Source of the DNA: Anaerolineae bacterium
GTDB lineage: Bacteria > Chloroflexota > Anaerolineae > 4572-78 > J111
Length of the DNA stretch: 49,929 nt
Direction of reading: 5' to 3'
Assembly: GCA_016926805.1 (NCBI GenBank)
Contig: JAFGNV010000020.1
Location: 1-49,929 of the forward strand
Part shown: piece by piece, positions 26,359-33,614 of the stretch
Numbering within the stretch: the stretch's first letter is position 1
Layout: each line of letters opens with the position of its first letter
Notes under the pieces: generated by a model
Seen by the model: the letters and a program-made list of their open reading frames with translations, nothing else
What the model was told of the DNA's origin: nothing
Databases searched by the model: none
Program-made: the position numbers and the translations under genes

Positions 26359-27711
26359 ATGGAGCAACTGGTCCTCGATGATGTACTTGCGCAGATTCGT
26401 ACTGCCCTCGAAGAAAATGACCTCGCCACAGCCTCATCGGTAATTGAGGCTTTACGACCGGCAGACCAGGCTGAAATTTTTGCCGATTTGGATGACCATC
26501 AACAAACAGCTCTGCTTCCCCAAATAAACCCCGCCGATGCAGCCGACATCATTGAAGAACTTTATGATGAAGAAGCGGCCGAACTGGCCGTACAATTACC
26601 TCTTAGCACGCTGGTCCGTATAGTCGATGAGATGGAGCCGGACGAGGCGGCTGACCTGTTGGACGACTTAAAGCCGGAGCAGGCGCAAGAGGTTCTGGCC
26701 CGGTTAGAGGCGGCGCACCAGGTTAAGCACCTCATTGACTACCCCGACGACACCGCCGGCGGCCTGATGACCTCCGCCTTCCTCTTTCTGCAACGCCGGT
26801 GGACGGCTGCGCAAAGTATCGCCGCTATCAGGGCCTGGCATCCCGACGAAGAAACAATCTACTATCTCTTTGTCACCGACCGTTTGCAACGGCTGGCCGG
26901 TCTGGTCAACCTGCGCCAACTCATCGTCGCCGATCCCAAAACCACTATTGCCGAAATCATGGAACCGGACGTTATCTACGTGACCCCCGATACGGACCAG
27001 GAACATTGCGCCGAGTTGATGCTGCGTTACGACTTGCTGGCCCTACCCGTGGTGGATGCTGAAAATAAGTATTTGTTGGGCGTCATCACCATTGACGACC
27101 TGGTCGATGTGCTGCAAAATGAGGCCTCTGAAGACATCCAACGCCTGGGTGGTACCTTACCATTGGATCGGGCTTATCTGGATACCGGCATCCTGGCTAT
27201 CACCGGCAAACGGATTGGGTGGTTGTTGATTTTGTTCTTTACCGCAACGTTAACCGGGGGAGTGATGGCTATGTTTCAGGGGACGTTAGAGGCGGTGGTG
27301 GCGCTGAGTATTTTTATCCCTCTCCTGATTGGTACGGGAGGTAATGCCGGCTCGCAAACCACAACCACCATCATCCGCGCGATGGCCATTGGCGATGTGG
27401 AGTGGGCCGATGGCTGGCGGGTTTTTTGGCACGAGTTGGGTGTCGGATTTGTGTTAGGGTTAGGAATGGGGATTATTGCCTTCATTTTGGCGATGGTTTG
27501 GGTAGGAGACTTGCAATTGGCTCTGGCGGTTGGTATATCGATTCTTTGTATTGTGACCTGGGCCACCAGCGCCGGGTCGCTCTTGCCGCTTGTTGTCGCC
27601 CGGATAGGCATTGACCCCACGGTTGTTTCCGGCCCGGTGATGAGCACGTTGGTCGACGCGACCGGACTGTTTATTTATTTCACCGTAGCCACCACTATTT
27701 TGAGGTTGTAA
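26359..27711 (+). CDS. mgtE: Magnesium transporter MgtE
   Basis: 450 residues, normal length. N-terminal superhelical domain (about 1-130; DQAEIFADLDDHQQTALL, DAADIIEELYDEEAAELA, EPDEAADLLDDL) and a CBS pair (about 135-255; MEPDVIYVTPDTDQE, VITIDDLVDVL), both cytoplasmic Mg2+ sensors, followed by a five-helix pore domain (about 280-450) with the conserved FIPLLIGTGGNAGSQ motif at the ion path. MgtE lets Mg2+ in and closes when cytoplasmic Mg2+ is high. A strong GGAGGTGAT ribosome site lies in a hairpin loop, and the leader is structured, so expression is probably also controlled at RNA level. Confidence 0.97.
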   Translation: MEQLVLDDVLAQIRTALEENDLATASSVIEALRPADQAEIFADLDDHQQTALLPQINPADAADIIEELYDEEAAELAVQLPLSTLVRIVDEMEPDEAADLLDDLKPEQAQEVLARLEAAHQVKHLIDYPDDTAGGLMTSAFLFLQRRWTAAQSIAAIRAWHPDEETIYYLFVTDRLQRLAGLVNLRQLIVADPKTTIAEIMEPDVIYVTPDTDQEHCAELMLRYDLLALPVVDAENKYLLGVITIDDLVDVLQNEASEDIQRLGGTLPLDRAYLDTGILAITGKRIGWLLILFFTATLTGGVMAMFQGTLEAVVALSIFIPLLIGTGGNAGSQTTTTIIRAMAIGDVEWADGWRVFWHELGVGFVLGLGMGIIAFILAMVWVGDLQLALAVGISILCIVTWATSAGSLLPLVVARIGIDPTVVSGPVMSTLVDATGLFIYFTVATTILRL

Positions 27712-27717
27712 GTAGCA

Positions 27718-27781
27718 GGGGCGAGGCACTTAACCTAGTGGCTGTTTGCCCCAGACGCCGTCTATACAAATTGCCTCGCCC
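27718..27781. repeat. 10-bp inverted repeat around 43 bases, overlapping a promoter
   Basis: GGGCGAGGCA (27719-27728) and TGCCTCGCCC (27772-27781) are perfect reverse complements. The left arm lies just after the mgtE stop; the right arm overlaps the -35 box of the next gene. It may be a REP-like unit or a weak terminator; there is no T-run. Confidence 0.55.
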
Positions 27782-27798
27782 TTACCGCGTGGTATAAT
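27771..27798 (+). promoter_or_regulatory. Promoter of the GT87-like gene
   Basis: TTGCCT (27771-27776), 16-bp spacer, TATAAT (27793-27798). It is close to the coding start, so the GTG at 27799 that the frame allows would lie upstream of the transcription start and cannot be the start codon. Confidence 0.65.
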
Positions 27799-27819
27799 GT
27801 GGATGCGGAGAGGAATGGC

Positions 27820-29205
27820 TTGAAGAAATCACTCGATGCGTTCATTTTATTCATTCTTGTTATCGCCCGGGTTCGCATTGACACGCTAGCCGATGTGGTT
27901 GCTTTGCCTCAGCGTCACGAGGATGCCCGGCGGCTGGTGGAAGGGTGGTGGCCCGCCTGGAGCCTGGATTTGTTGGCTCATCCCGAAATCGACCCGGTCA
28001 GTATGCTGCTGGTGGTTACTGCCTTTGGCCTGTTGGGGTTGTACCTTGTTGCGGATTTTTTTGGCAATGAACCATCGGCCCGGGCCACGCATTACCTGAA
28101 GCTCGGCCTCATTTACGGAATTATTGTACTGTTAGTTGGGGGCAAAACGGTGTTGCTCATCAACTTGCGGCAGTTGCGCGGACCGGCCAGCTATGCCCAC
28201 GATGGCGGGGTCATTCAAACCGAAGCGGCCATCGATTATTTCGGCAAGGGGTTGAACCCGTATGTTGAAGATTACGTCGATACGCCGATGGCCGAATGGG
28301 GCTATGCCGAATATCGCACTGCGCTGTACCACTATCCCTATTTGCCCTGGACGTTCATTTTTTCGACAGCTATTTATTGGCCGGGCCGGTTGCTCCTGGG
28401 TTGGTTTGACGAGCGTTTGGTTTACCTGTTGTTGTTTGGTTTGACCCTGATTCTGACCCAGTGGATGGTCCGCCATCCCCAAGAAAAACGAATCGCCGTG
28501 GCTGTGATGGGCCTCAATCCAATTTTGGCGGTCAGTTTGATCTATGGCGAAAACGACCTGTTTGTGCTGGCCTGGATTGTGTTGGCGGTGTGTTTGATCC
28601 GGCCAAATTTGGGGCGACAAAACATGCCTCGATATTTGGCCGGTTCGGCGATTTTTGGTCTGGCCTGCGCTAGCAAGCCCACGGCCTGGTTTTTGACCCC
28701 TTTCTGGCTGCTCTATTTGTTGCGCGACCAGTGGGGGGACCGGCTGTTTCCGCCGCCCGTTACCTGGTCGACGTTATTTGCCATCCTGCTCCGGCGCGCT
28801 TGGACCTTACCCGTTGTTTTTCTGATTGTCGTTGGGCCGTGGTTGGTCTGGAATCCGGCGGCCATGTACGACGATGTGTGGCGTTGGGCTGCCGGCCAGG
28901 GTAACACCGGCTACCAAATTTGGGGTTGGGGCGCCAGCAATTACGTGCTGGGGTTGGGCTGGGTGGCGGACCGATTTGAGTATTGGCCGTTTATGATTCC
29001 CCAACTCATTATCTGTGCGCCGCTGCTTATTTTCCTGTTATGGCGACAGACCCGCTTGAACACGCCGGGGATGATGTTGTGGGGTTATGGGGTGTTATTA
29101 TTGGTGTATGCTTATCTTTCGCGCTTTTTTCAACCCAATTACCTGGGCTTTATGCTGGGAGTTTTAACGTTGGCGGTATTTGTCAACCATAAAACCGGGC
29201 CATAG
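27820..29205 (+). CDS. GT87-like multi-pass membrane glycosyltransferase
   Basis: 461 residues from TTG 27820, six bases after GGAGAGG; the in-frame GTG 27799 falls directly behind the -10 box. About ten hydrophobic segments. A first-loop acidic pattern and GLNPYVEDYVDTPMAEWGYAEYR, then LNPILAVSLIYGENDLFVLAW and ASKPTAWFLTPFW, resemble polyprenol-phosphate-mannose-dependent alpha-mannosyltransferases of the GT87/DUF2029 group. It would act on the outer face of the membrane with lipid-linked donors. No substrate can be named. It precedes the peroxiredoxin gene by 53 bases, on the same strand. Confidence 0.78.
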   Translation: MKKSLDAFILFILVIARVRIDTLADVVALPQRHEDARRLVEGWWPAWSLDLLAHPEIDPVSMLLVVTAFGLLGLYLVADFFGNEPSARATHYLKLGLIYGIIVLLVGGKTVLLINLRQLRGPASYAHDGGVIQTEAAIDYFGKGLNPYVEDYVDTPMAEWGYAEYRTALYHYPYLPWTFIFSTAIYWPGRLLLGWFDERLVYLLLFGLTLILTQWMVRHPQEKRIAVAVMGLNPILAVSLIYGENDLFVLAWIVLAVCLIRPNLGRQNMPRYLAGSAIFGLACASKPTAWFLTPFWLLYLLRDQWGDRLFPPPVTWSTLFAILLRRAWTLPVVFLIVVGPWLVWNPAAMYDDVWRWAAGQGNTGYQIWGWGASNYVLGLGWVADRFEYWPFMIPQLIICAPLLIFLLWRQTRLNTPGMMLWGYGVLLLVYAYLSRFFQPNYLGFMLGVLTLAVFVNHKTGP

Positions 29206-29258
29206 CTAACGGACCAAAAAAGGTATTGAGTGAAATAATTTCAGAAGAGGAGTGACCG

Positions 29259-29720
29259 ATGTTAAACGAAAACGATGTAGCCCCCGATTTTGAGTTATTA
29301 AACGACGAGGGTAATCCAACCAGCTTGTCCCATTTTAAGGGCAAACGAGTTGTACTGTATTTCTTTCCCAAGGCCCTGACCGGCGGCTGAACCATTCAGG
29401 CGCAGGGAATCCGTGATGATTTCCCGCAATATCAAGCTGCCGATGTGGTGGTCATTGGGGTCAGCCCCGATTCGGTCAAACGTCAGGCTCAATTCAAGAA
29501 GAAGGAAAATCTCCCCTTTATGCTGCTGGCCGACGAAAATCACGAGGTAGCCGAAAAATACGGGGTGTGGGTCGAGAAATCAATGTATGGCAAAAAGTAT
29601 TGGGGTGTGGAGCGCACCACCTTTTTAATCGACCCCGCGGGTCGGATTGAACAGATTTTCCGCAACGTTAAACCGCAAACTCACAGCGAGCAAGTTTTGG
29701 CGGCGTTGGCGGCAATTTAG
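29259..29720 (+). CDS. bcp: Peroxiredoxin (PrxQ/BCP type), probable selenoprotein with Sec44 encoded by TGA
   Basis: Read through one in-frame TGA (29388-29390) this is a 153-residue protein of normal PrxQ/BCP length. ATG 29259 follows AGAGGAG. Before the TGA: VAPDFELLNDEG and VVLYFFPKALTGG; after it: TIQAQGIRDDF, VVVIGVSPDSV, LLADENHEVAEKYGVW and the catalytic-Arg strand ERTTFLIDPAGRI. The TGA occupies exactly the peroxidatic Cys of the PxxxTxxC motif. The usual resolving Cys five residues later is Gln (TIQAQ). A SECIS-like hairpin begins in the following codons. Such enzymes reduce H2O2 and organic peroxides with thiol donors; Sec would replace the attacking thiolate. A nonsense mutation is the alternative, but the rest of the frame is intact. 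The gene plsC starts on the stop codon. Confidence 0.85.
29402..29427 (+). promoter_or_regulatory. SECIS-like stem-loop after the TGA codon
   Basis: GC(a)GGGAA (29402-29409) pairs with TTCCCGC (29421-29427), and T29410-A29419 plus C29411-G29418 extend it, leaving T29420 bulged and a six-base loop CGTGAT with G at its second position. The loop starts 21 bases after the TGA. Bacterial SECIS elements have a G early in the apical loop at about this distance, and the E. coli element has a bulged U. Folding was done by eye. Confidence 0.65.
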
Positions 29721-30430
29721 TGAGAAATCGAATGTCAAATGCTATACCCGCAACCATTGCTAAAACCGACTGGCGCAATACTGTAACCTGGTACACCTAT
29801 GAAACAGGTTTCACCCGCTTTATCAAAGCCATCCTCAGGCCTTTATCGCTGGCCCTGGCACACATCGAATTGGTCGGGCTTGAAAATGTTCCCGACAGTG
29901 GGCCGGGGATTATAGCCTGTAATCACTTTAGTTTATATGACGTGATTTATATGGGGGTAAACTTGCCCCGGCATCCGCACTTTATGGCCAAACGGGAATT
30001 GTATAAAAACCGCCTGTTTGGTTGGCTCATTCGCCAGTTTGGTTCGTTTCCGGTTTATCGGGGCGAGGGCGACCTCTGGGCGATGGAACAGGCCGGACGG
30101 GTGTTGGCTGCCGGTCAACTCCTGTTTATGTTTCCCGAAGGCACACGGGGCAGGCATAAAGCCCAATTGAAACGGGGTAAGGTCGGGGTGGTGAAGCTGG
30201 CCCTGGAACACGGCGTGCCGGTTATCCCGTGTGCAATTTGGGGCACAGAAAACTTTAAGGTTGGCTGGAAAAGCAACCAGATTCACATTCAGGTCGGCGA
30301 GCCGGTGGATATGGTGTCTCTGGCCGGCCCACCACCGCTCAAGCACGACGTTTCTCGCGAATTGACCACGGTGATGATGCAAAAAATCGCCGAGATGCTG
30401 CCGCCGGAGTATCGGGGAGGGTATGGTTAA
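29720..30430 (+). CDS. plsC: 1-acyl-sn-glycerol-3-phosphate acyltransferase
   Basis: 236 residues. GTG 29720 overlaps the last base of the peroxiredoxin stop codon; ATG 29732 is an alternative start. The acyltransferase motifs are present: NHFSLYD (HxxxxD catalytic pair), GSFPVYRGEGD with the phosphate-binding region, FPEGTRGR and VIPCAIWG. The enzyme acylates lysophosphatidic acid at the inner membrane face to give phosphatidic acid. The overlap suggests co-translation with the peroxiredoxin, a linkage to lipids (possible lipid peroxide detoxification) that is only suggestive. Confidence 0.94.
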   Translation: MRNRMSNAIPATIAKTDWRNTVTWYTYETGFTRFIKAILRPLSLALAHIELVGLENVPDSGPGIIACNHFSLYDVIYMGVNLPRHPHFMAKRELYKNRLFGWLIRQFGSFPVYRGEGDLWAMEQAGRVLAAGQLLFMFPEGTRGRHKAQLKRGKVGVVKLALEHGVPVIPCAIWGTENFKVGWKSNQIHIQVGEPVDMVSLAGPPPLKHDVSRELTTVMMQKIAEMLPPEYRGGYG

Positions 30431-31185
30431 TTTGCGGAGTTGGCCAACTTGAGGTTTACCTGTTCTCCCAGGTCTTCAAAGCTGTCGTCAAGATAAGGAT
30501 AAACATACCAAGCTGTCCCCACACCCAGAATGAAGCCGGTGAGGTTACGCAGAAACGGGCTACTCTGGTGCGGGCCAAAGAATTGGAGATAGATGAGGGC
30601 CAGCGGGCCAAAAGCAAAAAAAACATAACTGTGCCAGGTGAGATAATTTTGGCTATACAAGATACCGCTGGTAATGCCCAGGGCGATAAGACCAATTGCC
30701 CACAAGGTGATCATTGGAACACCGGCCGCTAACCACTCGCTGGCCATGGCCAGCCCGGCGTCCAGCGCTATGGGCATCATAAAAAAGACATACCAGCGTA
30801 AGGCTGGCGGCTTAAGTTGATGCCGGACAAGGCTGAACAGTAGTCCCCCAATCAGGAGCGTGCCATAAATGGCAATATCCCGCTGGCACAGGGCCACCTG
30901 CTCACCCAAAATAAAATAGGCCCGTGAAGGGAACTGGTGGCAGGCGGCGCTATAGAGCGAATAGATGGCGTCGGCAGCCTGGTAGAAACCGTTGGCCAAC
31001 AGGAGAGGGGCCAGAAAGGGTAAGCCGACGTAAAGAAAGAGAAACGTATTGAAAACAGCCAGCCAGTGACGGGAAAGCCACCCGATTCGTCGATTCGTCC
31101 ACAGCACCAGGCTGCGCCGGAAGCCGGTGACAGGTTGGTTTTGGACTAATTCGCTCATCAATCGATTCCCCTGTTGGGTGGTCAT
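30427..31185 (-). CDS. DUF2085 integral membrane protein
   Basis: 252 residues (ATG 31158 with GGGG upstream is an alternative start). About six hydrophobic segments. The signature CHQFPSRAYFILGEQVALCQRD resembles the DUF2085 motif CHxxPxRS...CxRC, although the last Cys of the usual CxRC is replaced by Asp here, leaving two conserved Cys. Function of the family is unknown. The start immediately follows the stop of the CcdA gene (TGA then ATG), so translation is coupled, and it may work with CcdA in membrane redox chemistry. The 3' end overlaps convergent plsC by 4 bases. Confidence 0.85.
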   Translation of the reverse strand: MTTQQGNRLMSELVQNQPVTGFRRSLVLWTNRRIGWLSRHWLAVFNTFLFLYVGLPFLAPLLLANGFYQAADAIYSLYSAACHQFPSRAYFILGEQVALCQRDIAIYGTLLIGGLLFSLVRHQLKPPALRWYVFFMMPIALDAGLAMASEWLAAGVPMITLWAIGLIALGITSGILYSQNYLTWHSYVFFAFGPLALIYLQFFGPHQSSPFLRNLTGFILGVGTAWYVYPYLDDSFEDLGEQVNLKLANSAN

Positions 31186-32061
31186 TCATGCGGTGTCAGG
31201 CTGGCTCACCGCCGCCACGCCGGTCAGATAACCCAGATAAACCGGAATGAGCGGCAACACACAAGGCGAGAGAAACGAGAGCAATCCGGCCAGGAAGGCA
31301 ATGGGAATGGTGATGCCGCTGCTGGACAGAGAGGTTTCAAGTTGGTAAACCCACTCTGGCTGCTCGCCCAGGAAAGTGAAGTATTGGTTAAGGGTACTCA
31401 GCGTGCCGAAGACCAGCAAAAGGCCAATCCCGATGAGCAAAACCGCGCTGATTATCTCAACCACGTGGACATACCGATTCAAATATCGCAGAAAACCGCT
31501 GGTTCTATTCAGTATCCAGGCAACGATAAGGAACGGAATAGCCAGCCCCATTGAGTAGGCAAACAGCAACACGGTCGATTGCAGCACCGCCGTCGCTGGA
31601 CTGGCATAGATAGAAACGTTCAGCGCCAAACCTAAAATTGCCCCTAAAAGCGGCCCCACACAGGGCGTCCAACCGGCGGCAAAAGCCATCCCCACCACCG
31701 CAGAGCGAATGAACCCCGGAGATTGACCATAACCGGCTTGTTTCCGTCGTTCCGGCAGAATCAGTTCATCCAATTTGCGGTCAATCCAGGCTAGCGGCTT
31801 TTGCAGGGAGGATATTTTGTCCAGGCGGCCAACCAGCCATTTGAGCGCCCCCAACATGTGAATGCCCAGCACAATCAGTAAAATTCCCCCCACAACAACC
31901 AGCCACTCTTGCACGTTAGTTTGGCCCAACGCCCCAAAAATAAGACCGGCCAGCGCGCCAAAAAACACCACAAACACCAGGGTAAACCCGGCAATAAACA
32001 TCAAGGCGTGTCCCCATACGCTGCGTCGAGTATCAGGTTTCTGTACGGCAATTCCCATCAT
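31186..32061 (-). CDS. ccdA: CcdA-type thiol-electron transporter, circularly permuted
   Basis: 291 residues, ATG 32061 close behind AAGGAG. CcdA/DsbD-type proteins carry electrons from cytoplasmic thioredoxin across the membrane through two Cys. Both Cys motifs are here: GWTPCVGP (Cys134) and LSPCVLPLIP (Cys267). In ordinary CcdA the LSPCVLP helix is TM1 at the N-terminus; here it is the last helix (248-281). The protein begins with what is normally TM2 (RRSVWGHALMFIAGFTLVF). The C-terminal QPDTA and the N-terminal QKPDTRR look like the two sides of the cut TM1-TM2 loop. Positively charged segments 1-16, 77-117 and 184-197 place both new termini in the cytoplasm, so topology is preserved. 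Confidence 0.88.
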   Translation of the reverse strand: MMGIAVQKPDTRRSVWGHALMFIAGFTLVFVVFFGALAGLIFGALGQTNVQEWLVVVGGILLIVLGIHMLGALKWLVGRLDKISSLQKPLAWIDRKLDELILPERRKQAGYGQSPGFIRSAVVGMAFAAGWTPCVGPLLGAILGLALNVSIYASPATAVLQSTVLLFAYSMGLAIPFLIVAWILNRTSGFLRYLNRYVHVVEIISAVLLIGIGLLLVFGTLSTLNQYFTFLGEQPEWVYQLETSLSSSGITIPIAFLAGLLSFLSPCVLPLIPVYLGYLTGVAAVSQPDTA

Positions 32062-32140
32062 CCGTCTCCTTGTCGTCCGTCATTTTCTCTTATCTTGATA
32101 TTACGACGCAAATCTAAGACATTTCTTACCGCCATAGAGG

Positions 32141-33310
32141 TTAGTGGAGAAAATAGCGCATCCCGGTATGGATCATCACCATGCCGTATTGATCGGCGGC
32201 GGCTGTTACTTCCGCATCACGCAGCGAGTTTCCGGCTTGAGCAACATACTGGACATTACTCCGGCTGGCGCGGTCGATATTGTCCCGGAAAGGGATGAAC
32301 GCATCAGAACACAGGCAAATGCCGTTGAAATTTTTTAGCCATTCCAGGCGTTCTGTTTTGTCGATTGGTTCCGGGATGTGGGTTAACCCCGTCAACATGG
32401 CTTTTTCTTCCAGGTCGGACAATTGTTCCCACAACAGATACTGGTCGATCACGTTGGCCTTTTCCGGCTTCTTCAACCCCTCCCTAAATTGTAGACCCCG
32501 CACCCGGGGATGCTGCTGCAAGAACCACTTTTCGGCCTTGTCGCAGGCCAGACGGGTGCAGTGGATGCGAGATTGTTGACCGGCTCCCATCCCAATCACC
32601 TGCCCGTTGTAGGCCACCCCAACGGAGTTTGACTGGGTGTACTTCAGGGCAATGGTGCCCACCACCAGGGTTTCCAGCACGTCGGCGGGAATATCCTTTT
32701 TTACCGACACGGCATGGCGCAGCTGGTCTTTGGTGATCTGGGCCGTGTTCCGTTTTTGCCGCAAAACAAACCCAAAAACATCTCGGCGATCCAACTCCTC
32801 GGCGGGTTCATAGTCGGGGTCAATTTGGAGGACGAGGAAATTGCCTTGCTTTTTGGCTTTGAGAATTTCCAGCGCCTCCGGCTCGTAACCCGGCGCGATG
32901 ATTAAATCCGAAACCTCTCCCTTCAGCAGATTGGCCAGCGAAACGTCAACTTGGTCACTGACGGCTACGGCGTCGCCAAAGGAACTCATCCTATCGCCTC
33001 CCCGCGCCCGGGCGTAAGCCGTAGCTACCGGCGAGTAGTCCATCTGAGGTAGCATCTGGGATTCCAGAAACGCCGGGTCTAAAGGTCGAGCGATGGCGGC
33101 GCCGGCCGGACTGGTGTGCTTGAATGAGGCCGCTCCCGGCAGCCCGGTGACGGCGCGCAACTCGCGCACCAACTGCCACGCCCCAAAAGCATCAAGTAGA
33201 TTGATGTAACCGGGCACGCCATTCAATATCTGGAGCGGCGATGGCTCCGGCGTCATCAGGCGGGCCGGTTTCTGGTGGGGATTGCAGCCGTATTTTAATT
33301 CGATGTCCAT
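32141..33310 (-). CDS. purH: AICAR transformylase, stand-alone (no IMP cyclohydrolase domain)
   Basis: 389 residues, matching only the C-terminal transformylase half of bifunctional PurH. It adds a formyl group from 10-formyl-tetrahydrofolate to AICAR, the ninth step of purine synthesis. Visible: ELKYGCNPHQKPA at the start, the catalytic FKHTSPAGAA (KHxxPxG), YARARGGDRMSSFGDAVAVS, LKYTQSNSV and IGMGAGQQSRIHCTRLA, plus SDAFIPFRDNID. The N-terminal MGS-like cyclohydrolase is absent, so that step needs another gene. It lies between the CcmD-like gene and ccdA in one direction. Gene symbol given for the activity only. Confidence 0.93.
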   Translation of the reverse strand: MDIELKYGCNPHQKPARLMTPEPSPLQILNGVPGYINLLDAFGAWQLVRELRAVTGLPGAASFKHTSPAGAAIARPLDPAFLESQMLPQMDYSPVATAYARARGGDRMSSFGDAVAVSDQVDVSLANLLKGEVSDLIIAPGYEPEALEILKAKKQGNFLVLQIDPDYEPAEELDRRDVFGFVLRQKRNTAQITKDQLRHAVSVKKDIPADVLETLVVGTIALKYTQSNSVGVAYNGQVIGMGAGQQSRIHCTRLACDKAEKWFLQQHPRVRGLQFREGLKKPEKANVIDQYLLWEQLSDLEEKAMLTGLTHIPEPIDKTERLEWLKNFNGICLCSDAFIPFRDNIDRASRSNVQYVAQAGNSLRDAEVTAAADQYGMVMIHTGMRYFLH

Positions 33311-33339
33311 GTTCTCTCCCTTTTGCGCATAGTCAAGTA

Positions 33340-33492
33340 TTATTCCTGTTCGGCTTCATTTTGGACGAGTTGCTTCAGTGTGGTCATCTCTTTCTCCAGT
33401 TTTCGCTGGCGGTTGACCATGCTAAAGATCAATACAAATGATACAAGCCAAAAGACGGCGTAACCTGCAACCAGGTAGATCATATCATTCAT
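33340..33492 (-). CDS. CcmD-like small membrane protein
   Basis: 50 residues, absent from length-filtered predictions. ATG 33492 lies behind GAGGAGG. One membrane helix (about 5-26; YLVAGYAVFWLVSFVLIFSM) is followed by a charged segment (NRQRKLEKEMTTLKQLV), the layout of CcmD-family proteins, which stabilise the heme-handling CcmABC complex in cytochrome c maturation. It sits 29 bases upstream of the AICAR transformylase, and ccdA follows in the same direction. No ccmABC genes are nearby. Helix and context support the call; the family is too short to prove by eye. Confidence 0.7.
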   Translation of the reverse strand: MNDMIYLVAGYAVFWLVSFVLIFSMVNRQRKLEKEMTTLKQLVQNEAEQE

Positions 33493-33527
33493 CGGAAAGC
33501 CTCCTCATCTTTTGTCATGGCGTTATC

Positions 33528-33555
33528 ATTTTAACCACGTCTAACTTTAAAGCAA
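33528..33555 (-). promoter_or_regulatory. Promoter of the ccmD-like / purH / ccdA unit
   Basis: Minus strand TTGCTT (33550-33555), 16-bp spacer, TAAAAT (33528-33533), 35 bases before the CcmD-like start codon. It overlaps the divergent promoter candidate of the aminotransferase. Confidence 0.5.
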
Positions 33556-33574
33556 GTCTCGATGGTGGTATACT
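33546..33574 (+). promoter_or_regulatory. Candidate aminotransferase promoter
   Basis: TTTAAA (33546-33551), 17-bp spacer, TATACT (33569-33574), with a transcript start about 35 bases before ATG 33615. The -35 box is weak. Confidence 0.4.
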
Positions 33575-33614
33575 GGGCGCAATCCAAATTCCCCTTAAAG
33601 GAGGCAGCCAAATC

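Noticed and set aside
29445..29720. Separate 91-residue redoxin-like gene
   Set aside because: It is the part of the peroxiredoxin after the TGA; its first Met is an internal residue of the fold and it has no ribosome site or catalytic site.
33438..33614. N-terminal extension of the aminotransferase
   Set aside because: It lies across the promoter region and upstream of a clear AAGGAGG; the family begins at MQLAPRMNRLG.
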